A DNA stretch of 64,000 bases. It comes from Callorhinus ursinus (taxonomy: Eukaryota; Chordata; Mammalia; Carnivora; Otariidae). The position numbers and the translations under genes are program-made. Location of the stretch: assembly GCF_003265705.1 (NCBI RefSeq), contig NW_020313285.1, positions 19,125,108-19,189,107 of the forward strand, read 5' to 3'. Under the pieces are notes generated by a model, which made no database searches, was not told where the DNA came from, and saw only the letters and a program-made list of their open reading frames with translations. Below, piece after piece: positions 56,501 through 64,000 of the stretch. The first letter of the stretch is position 1. Each line of letters begins with the position of its first letter.

Positions 56501-57020
56501 TTCTAATCAAGTTGAAGTCCATGGCCCATAGTTAGAAACAATAAATGAAATGCAATTTGAGCCGGCACTTTGCCTGAGTCCCCGTTTCTTGGAAGTGGGT
56601 GTGGATGAGAAGCTTGTCTTTCTGAGGGAAGAACTTTCTGAGGGAGAACAGTGCCCCCCCCACCCCCACCCTGACCATTTAGCCCCCAGCCCCACCATGG
56701 GCTGGCAGGGGTGGGACCCTAGGACTTTATTTTAGGTAATCATTCCAAACCCTGATTTTGATCTGCCAGGTCAAAGTCCACACTTCTCTGTAAATCAATG
56801 CAACTCTTTAGCCGACTCTGTTTTTTTCTCCTTCCAGCTCCTTCTACCTACCATGCTCAGAGTTTAGTCTCGGAGGTCATTGTTTAATCAATATTAAACC
56901 ATTCACGTAGTTTAAGTGTTTACTTATGTGCTTTGAATCCTAGCTTGCAGTAAGAACAAGTGATGCCCCTAATCTGCCTTCACTGCACTCCCCAATACCC
57001 TAATTATGTAATTTAGAAAA
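56501..57020. promoter_or_regulatory. Repeat-free island with HNF4-, HNF1- and FOX-type motifs
   Basis: Low-copy, AT-richer DNA. AGGTCAAAGTCCA at 56768-56780 is a direct-repeat-1 nuclear-receptor site containing CAAAGTCCA, the form preferred by HNF4. GTTTAAT-CAAT-ATTAAAC at 56882-56899 is a perfect inverted repeat resembling a widely spaced HNF1 site. TGTTTAC at 56917-56923 is a FOX site. The three lie within 156 bases. This combination is typical of liver, gut, kidney-tubule or pancreas enhancers. Activity is inferred, not shown. Confidence 0.4.
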
Positions 57021-59380
57021 GAACATTTCCTGACAGCAGTTTCTCAGTGTGCAGCAACAAATGCCGACCGGGGACGGCACCAAAAGCCTGGTAATAGCTA
57101 GCACATGGATCTCGCTGCCTCGGTCCAGGCGGCCCGGGTTTGGGGCGGCCGCCCGTCCCTTTGGGTTAAGGCTTTCAAATGATGGCGTATTAGTGCCAGG
57201 AGAAGTAATTCCACATGAAAAGAGCTGTAGCTAATAGCCCATCTCCAGTCTCTCCTAGTTTGCGGAATAGGTCCTCACTGCAAATCGTTACTGACTCAGA
57301 CAGTCGGGAACACTATGCCTGACCCAGCCTGAGGGACCGACGCGGCCAAAGACGTGTCCAAGAGGCCAAGGTTTAGACCAACTTGTTCTTCGCGTCCTTG
57401 CCAACCCGCACATCTGTGGTCCAGAGGCTGGGCCCGAGCGTTCCTCGGATTTCCTTACTGCTTTTGCGGGGGGAGTCAAGGGATTGGCATGCCCACCCCA
57501 TGAGGCTGAGCAGGCATCTGAAGAGCTGGAGGGCGGGGGTCAGGTTGTGTGGTTGGCGAGACACATCTGCATTTTAGTACCGTCTGGTCAGTGTTTCAGG
57601 ATACATCTGCACTTCAGTACCGCCTGGTCAGTGTGGCTCTTGGGGATAGAAGGGGCCCTGAATGCCTTTCTCCTCCCCAGTCTGCTGGTGTCCACAACGG
57701 AGCTCTCAAGCCCACTGTCCCTTGTGAGCAGAGCCCAGGGTGGCTTTCCCTGGCCATGTGAGCTTAAATGCTCACTGACCAAGCTGCTTCCATAACAGGA
57801 ATGGAAGACTATCCTCCTGCGTGTCCTCACCCTATGGAGACCTCAGTCCAACAAAATTTCTGCGGCTCTAGGAAGCCAGCAGATGCCTTTGGGGGGGGCT
57901 CACCTGTCTCAGCATTTGGGGCATTGGTACATAGCCCGTCCTCTGAGAAATCCAGCAGCTGTGGCTTTTCGTTGCTATGTAGTCATCCAGCTGCCCTGGA
58001 CCCGAGTTCTTGAAGGTCCCAGAGGAGGGGTAGGGGACAAGTGAGAAGCATACTGAGCTGCGGAAATTTTAATTTGGCCGTGAGTCCCAAACCAACGCAT
58101 TAGCCTTTCTAGAAGCGCCGGTTGCCATAGCGATGGAAGCGGTGCCAATCGCAAGAGTTGTTTTTGTGGTTAGGGTGCCTGTTTTAGACAAAGAGAGTGA
58201 GGCCAAGCCGACAGCCTCAGTCCTTCCTGTCTTCCAAGGATTGGATATTGTCAAAGCCTGGCCTCAGGAGGAGGGGTGACAGCCACTCAGCCTGGGCTTT
58301 TTGACCTCGAATTCTGGTGAGGGTCCAGCGGCTTTGCCAGAAAGGAGTGATCACCTAGCATTCCAAGAGAGAACCCACAGGTGGGTTTACCAACAACGGA
58401 GAAGGGGCTATCTGGTTATGGCAGAAACTGGAGTTTAAAGAAATGCCTCTCTCGGGGCAAAATCACGGTGGAGTGTTTTTTTATGAAATCATCTGCCACT
58501 CAGAGCCTGGCCATGGGCCCACAGGGGTCTGCTCCTTCAGGCCACATTTTGGTTTGGGCTTCAAACATTAGCTCCCCTGAAAATTTTCCTAAGTGACAGA
58601 ATGGAGGTCTTTTCTGTAGCTGGGGTGCTTGGGTAGCTCGTTAACTCTCAAAGTGTCTTACAAATATTTATCCATGTTAGGTCATTTGCAAACCTAACCC
58701 CTGTCATCCCACCTCCAGGCTGTCCCTTCTCGCCAGGTTGCCCAACATGAAGTCAGGAGCCTTGGACTGGGAATTCCACGTTGGCGGATTTTGAAAAGCT
58801 GGTCCCAAACGGTTTGTTTATTTCTCTAGTCTGCCCTTCTTAGAGTTCCAGAATGTGTCAGGACTCCCCAGTCCAGACATGCAAAGCCCTTTGCCCTCCC
58901 TGCCAGAGGTGAGAGTATTTTATTTATGAATTCATCTTAAATCACTTTTAAAATCACATTTAATGAATACTCTTGCTCTGAGATTATGTCAAAGCATCAA
59001 AATAAAGAGGGCATTAGGTAGGAGTGAGGTATTTGGGGACAGGTAACCAACCAGTTCCTATTGACTGGCTTTCCCAGCTGGCATGGACATGCAGAGAGAG
59101 CCTATTTCATTTTGTTCTCTGAGATCCCTGAAGTATATCTATTTCCTTGTAAAGAGGAAGGCCCCTGGGATTTGGAGGCCTGCGCCCTTCCCAGGGGCAA
59201 CTGCATGCTGCATGTCAGTGATATTCCCCCCAGGACCCACCCAGATGATTCCTGGGCTCCTGCCCCTCCCTGGCTTCTCAGCAACCCGCTGCCCGTGGTT
59301 ACATCAGGGTTGCTGGTCTCAAAGTGGCCAAACCTGAATGTGCCTCTGCCCTGGGTCTCAGCACTTCTGACTAATGAAGG
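57021..59380. other. Low-copy DNA, possible conserved pieces, 40-bp duplication
   Basis: 57040-57240 ('ggtaatagctagcac', 'ggctttcaaatgatggcg', 'gaagtaattccacatg') is unique and may be conserved. A tandem 40-base duplication is at 57562-57635. 58060-58180 carries GTTGCCATAGCGATGG at 58121-58136, an RFX half-site-like motif, next to CCAAT. No repeat or exon recognised. Confidence 0.4.
57562..57635 (+). repeat. 40-base tandem duplication
   Basis: 'acatctgcattttagtacc...ggtcagtgt' at 57563-57594 recurs 40 bases later at 57603-57634 with three mismatches in 32 bases. It is a simple local duplication in otherwise unique DNA. Confidence 0.9.
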
Positions 59381-62300
59381 CTGACCCTTGGTGAATTTTC
59401 AGAAGCCACGGCTTGCCTGAACCGAGCCAGTTCTGTTGATAAGATAGGCTTTTGTGTATAGCAAGCAGGAGGGTAGCAGCTTCCATAAGGACCATATCAA
59501 GGTGTTACTAATCCTTCTGCTGGCTAATGTTTGCCAAATAAATAGCCTCATTAGGAAGGGCTATAAAAGTCTGATAAGATTCTTCTAATTATCCCCCAAA
59601 GCACAAATACTTGGGGTTTCAGTTTAGTACAAGAGACATCAAGAAAAGAGGGGAGAATGTGTGAGAGGGAATATATTTTGTGAACAATGGCTTCCCCCCC
59701 TTGGCAGCCCGAACACCGGGACATCTAGCATTTCATATTTTGCTTTTGCAGAAAGGCAACAAATTGCTGGAATAGGAAAAAAAAAAAAAAGACAATGACA
59801 TATTTTAGGTTACTACTTCACTTTTGCAAATCAATATACAAGCCATTAAAACTACATTTTTCCATTAATGATAAGTGTAATTACCTCTCTCTTGCCATAA
59901 AAACTTGTCCTTATTAAATGTAAATATTTAAAAATGATTGAAATATATTTGAAGGGCACTTTATAGCTTGATTTTATATGCTGACATCTGGGTTGCCTTT
60001 CCTAAAACACTCTATTTCTTGGTGAGTTATTAAATTAGTATTTTGAAAGGACTAACACTAGACTTGTTCCTTGTTTCAATTTTAATTTCGTACTTATTTA
60101 GATTTACTGAGAACTCAGAGAGGGTTTACATTTGGCTAATACGTCCTTACGTTTGTGGGGCTTGTACACATAGAAGCTGTGATACTATTTGCGGAGGGGA
60201 TCTTTAAACATTTGGAAACCCCCATCTCCACGTTCATTTTGTACCCCTGTAAAGTATGGGACAGAGAACTGAGATTTCAAGATCCCTGGCTGTGAATGTT
60301 TAATTTTCCAGTTCGTCCTTTGAGCAGGGAGATTGTTTTAAATATTTACTTTTAATTGTGCATCATTTCGGATAGCGAATTCCCAATCCTTTTTTTTTTT
60401 TTTTTTGAGCTCTGTCGGAGGTTATTTAGTTTCACTCCAAGAAAGAGACCACAGCGTGATAATTTTTTTTTTTTTCAGCTTCCCTCTTTGGAAGAGATTG
60501 CATTTTCTTCAAAAGTTCGCATTGTTAGTTGTCTCGTTCCCCCTCTATTTTTGGAAAGGTGAGATTATTCAGCTCTGTGCTGGAGAGAGGTTCAGAGAAT
60601 GATAGAAAATCTAATATTTGAAAATACAAGCTTCAGTAAAATACCTAATTCCAGATGGCAAAAAGACCTTGCCCGAAAATGTGAAAGAATTCAATATTTG
60701 GTGGCTCAAAGATTTTTTTTCACGATAAACAAATATTTCTGGGATGGATGTATTCCTGAGCTCTGCATAGGAAAGCAGCCATCCATGCAAGCTGCGCCGG
60801 GCTGCCCTTCAAACCCTCTTTGCTCTTTTCCTTTTCACTGTGCTAAATCCTTGAGATGTGTAAAGATGTTGTGATAGGCAGCGGGTCAAGTAATCTGCAC
60901 ATGTAGCTTTTTATGAATTTTTCTTTGCAAAGGAAAATTTTTCTTCAAATAAATCCCCCCAAATAAATGGTTTGTAAAAACAAAAGTCTATTTGTTTTGA
61001 AATAACACACAAGAAACCATGTTATAACAATATCTCTCTTTATTTGAGTTCTGCCTGAGAAAAGCAATGTACCTCTCGTCAGCAGTTTTCCTCATGATAA
61101 CCCTTTAAAAAATAAAGTTGTCTCTTGGGAGAAAATGAACCTCAGGGAAGCGTAGGTATGGGTAACGAAGTGCCCTGGACTCACTTGTCCGCTGGAAGCG
61201 TGGTCTACCTTTGTTTCCTGTCTCCTTCTCTCTGCGTCCCCTTCCTTTCTTTAGAGTTCTGTTCGTGCAAACTTTGGACCTGTTAAGCATTTTAGAAATT
61301 TGTTACTTCTGATCACACAGATACTTCTTGAGTGAGCCAACGTGTCCTTCCCCCCACCCCATCCCGCCCCCCGAAGTGGAAATTTTAGACGAGTTTTGAA
61401 ATCCATCTTTTGCCGAAACTCCCGGCAGAATGCCTGGGCTTTGGGGGTATTTTTCACAGCGCTGCCGAAGGTGAGCAGACCAAGGGGGGGACCCGCGGTG
61501 GGCACCCGTCAGTGACTTGGGAATTTTTCAGGAGGCATTATTTTCTTACATTAATGCCTTTGTAGATTCCACTGACGTTCAGACATCAAAGAGCGTGCAA
61601 TTAATAACGGGCATCTGGAGGGCCGATCACATGCTTCCGATGTTAAAGTGGTGAAGGAACGGCAGGAAAATCAGCCGTGCTCAGGTATTAGCTCTAATTG
61701 TAATCATTTCTAAATAGCAGCAATGAAGGCTTCTCTTTTGTGCCTTTGCTCTCAGAAATGCAAGGGTTCAACGTGTAAAAAGTTCCCATAGACGCTTTCC
61801 CTCTGGTGGATGAAGGAATAATAAATGATTTGTAGACCTACATTTTGTCAGTGTTGATTCAGATCACCTTAATTTCTTCAGTAAATGCAAACCCAATTTT
61901 GTGTGAACTTTTCCCTTGAAGCCCAACATGGACGCGGGGCAACAGACAGCTGGTTGCATTATCTGAGTCTTTGGTTAATCCTCCCAGGTTTGCCCCTTTA
62001 TTTGTTTGCATTTTCCAAAATAAATGCGGAGTTTCTAGCACGAGGATAATAGTCACTTTCTGCTTGCTGTGACCAAAGTCGTCTTCACTGGTTATTTATT
62101 TCCTCTCTTTTATGGTAGCCTGTTTATCTTCTCCAAAGCGATATGTGTTACCCAACCCCAAGTAATATAAGGCAGGTAAGACTGCATTTAAGCTCAACAA
62201 AAATGCTCCAGAGAAATAGGGCGCTTTGGGCTCTAAACACTCCAGCAGGTATAAAAACCTGCAACTATTTAACAATAATTCTCACTTGAGTAGGTCACAG

Positions 62301-63129
62301 ATAATAAAGGAATGCTTGTTTCTGGGAAATTAAAAAAATGACATGGGGGAACATATTTATTTGCTCTCTACATTGGTCAAATGACTGGTGGATATTAAAA
62401 CTTGTAAACAGACAGATGCAACCAATTCTCTTTCATTAACGAATTGCAATTTCACAATAAAGTAAACGCATTAAAAAATGCACTTCTGAAAAGCTGAAAC
62501 TGTCAGAGTCGGAGCCTGCTTTAAATGTTATTTAAACATTCAATTTTCTAATATTATATATTCTAATGAGTGGAGGGGGGTAAAAAGTTTACTTGTAAAT
62601 CTTTAAAGAACCAATATGAACGTTAACAAGGCTCCTTTGGTTGTTCAGGTAGCAAAAGGACCGAGCGACTTTGTGTACATTTCTGTCCGTTTGCCCTTTG
62701 CCTAAATCTACCCCGTCCCCAGCTTTGTTTCCCTTCTAAGGACAAGCCATATCAGCAGCTCGTTTTAAAATTAATTTGAAGCAGGGTCTCTATTGCCATC
62801 AGCAAATACGTTCTAAGCTTGTTATTTAATAGTGATTCCCAGGTGAGGCCAGCATCTTCTTTCTAAACTGAAATAGAAAAGCTGAAATCATATTTGTTAA
62901 ATCTGTCATTTTGGATTTGTGGCCCAGATTGTGTTCCCGAGTGTGCGGGGCCCGAGGAGGCTCACAGGCAGCTCCCAGCTGCAGGCACCCTGGGCCCAGC
63001 GAAGCTGCTTGGGGCCAGTGGCTGAGACGCTCCAGCCGCCTAAACTGCCCGCTTCCCCCAAACAGATCTCCAGCCCAGCCCGCTCCCGGCTTTTCCACAT
63101 TGTAAAAATCATTTGATTTATTTGTTTGG

Positions 63130-63130
<1 letters not shown>
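59381..63130. other. AT-rich, repeat-poor block, likely conserved non-coding DNA
   Basis: About 3.7 kb almost free of recognisable transposons, unlike the rest of the window. It is rich in TAAT, AATTA and GATAA-type sites (for example 61689-61706 'tagctctaattgtaatca', and 62240-62320). Such transposon-poor, AT-rich stretches are typical around developmental regulators. Homopolymers at 59778-59792 (A), 60391-60406 (T) and 60465-60477 (T) are simple repeats. Frames of up to 91 codons here are not gene-like. Conservation itself cannot be checked here. Confidence 0.45.

Positions 63131-63131
<1 letters not shown>

Positions 63132-63159
<28 letters not shown>
63132..63159. repeat. Poly(T) tract (T28)
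   Basis: The longest homopolymer of the window, preceded by 'gtttgggg' and followed by 'agaagccctgcc', with no SINE body. Very likely length-variable. Confidence 0.9.
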
Positions 63160-63160
<1 letters not shown>

Positions 63161-63163
<3 letters not shown>

Positions 63164-64000
63164 GCCCTGCCGAAATTATTTCCTACTGGCAGAGGGGGCA
63201 CTGGGTGAAGCTTCACATCATTAGCTTAGGGTTCTCCAACTTAAAATTGTGGAGCCTGTGCGAGGCTTCTAGAGACCTCAGTCCTGACCAGAGCAGAACC
63301 AATGAAACCTGACGGATTCCTTTCACTGTCTGTAATGTGTGAGGCCGTACAGAACACCGTCTGCGGCACTCCTGCAGGGGTTTCCTCTGTTAGCTTTGGA
63401 ATTTGGTGGTAGGAAATGTTAGTCATTTCTGAAGAGGAAGAATTCCTCTCTCACCGGTCCAGTTCTCAAAAAATGTAATTTTATCATCACTGCTCGTAGC
63501 AAGCAGTAGGAAGGGGTGCCGATGACAGCCACGACCCCTCCCATCTCTGGGCTCTCTCTCTCACCTCCATCAGTGACTTCACGCTCCGGATTCTTGATCT
63601 TTACGGGGAATTCTAAACCTGCGTGTGGACAGGGGACAAGCCTGGCTCCGACTGGCCCTGGCCGGCGGTCTGTCCAGGGAGCTGCCAGGGTGCAGTGGGG
63701 GCTGCAGGTGCTCAGGGGAACCCGCAGCCTGAGGCGGGGACCCTCTAGGCCCAGGCCCCCATGGTGGGGGAGGGGGTTCCGCACCAAGCGAGGTTGGCCC
63801 CCTGGGGGGGGGGGGGGAGACGCAGGGCTCGAGTCCTAGAACGGCTTCTTTGCGGAGGGACCCACGGGACACACCTGGCCACGTGGCTCCCATGTACCCC
63901 ATTCTCCTTCCTCTCTCTGGCTCTTCCTTCTCTGGGTGTTGGAGCTACACCTCTGGCCTTTCGGCGCTGGGACCAGCCACAGCCCTCAGGTGAGCGCTTC
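63161..64000. other. Low-copy DNA, GC-rich at the end
   Basis: 63186-63204 contains AGAGGGGGCACTGGG, resembling the 3' part of a CTCF site. GC content rises from 63630 with a G14 run at 63804-63817. No exon start or CpG island is convincing within the window, though the CpG content near 63780-63850 is above the local average. Confidence 0.4.

Noticed and set aside
60599..60874. 91-codon frame in the AT-rich block
   Set aside because: No recognisable domain and isolated; the sequence around it has homopolymers and no splice sites.
1..64000. CRISPR array, phage, operon or other prokaryotic system
   Set aside because: No spaced direct repeats, operon-like gene packing or ribosome-binding patterns; repeat content is entirely mammalian.

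Overview
This is vertebrate, mammalian chromosomal DNA. It contains carnivore-specific Can-SINEs (tRNA-derived head, CT-rich body, A-rich tail with AATAAA-like steps) plus old mammalian MIR, L2, L1M, MaLR LTR and hAT fragments. The younger Can-SINE copies have the '...GGGCGCCTGGGTGGCTCAG' head and a 'CTGCTCGGC(G/A)GGAAGCCTGC' type body. I saw no dog-type or cat-type copies, so a non-canid caniform (bear, seal or mustelid group) is my best guess. That is an inference from repeat types only.

I cannot support any protein-coding gene. Hundreds of open frames exist, but none shows a recognisable domain, and many overlap repeats or are mirrored on the other strand. The window reads as intergenic or long-intron DNA. 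I also see no rRNA, functional tRNA, CRISPR or bacterial or phage content.

Layout. 1-19.9 kb is GC-richer, mostly low-copy DNA with scattered MIR, L2 and L1 fragments, two Can-SINEs (7.98 and 14.1 kb) and a MER5A-like DNA transposon (18.1 kb). 19.9-24.1 kb is an AT-richer repeat block: L1M pieces, a reverse Can-SINE, an approximately 1.15-kb hAT element that splits an L1 3' end, and a MaLR-like LTR. 24.1-33.6 kb is mostly low-copy with MIR/L2 and a (TG)16 tract. 33.6-38.3 kb is a second repeat block: L2, L1M, a Can-SINE inside a MIR, a MaLR LTR plus internal region with a visible primer-binding site, and a small hAT element with a perfect CRE. 39.3-41.6 kb holds minus-strand L2-like DNA carrying three Can-SINE insertion sites, one of them a head-to-tail SINE dimer inside a single target duplication. 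42-56 kb is mixed, with an L1M 3' end at 48 kb and a GC-rich segment at 50-53 kb. From about 56.5 kb to 63.1 kb almost no repeats are visible and the DNA turns AT-rich, with clusters of developmental-factor motifs. This looks like a block of conserved non-coding DNA that could contain enhancers.

No undescribed molecular machine is evident. The best leads are regulatory (a liver/gut-type motif cluster near 56.8 kb, the repeat-poor 59.4-63.1 kb block, homeodomain palindromes, a CRE inside a transposon) and evolutionary (the SINE dimer and the nested elements). Alignments were not possible, so repeat family names rest on recognised consensus text and boundaries are approximate.
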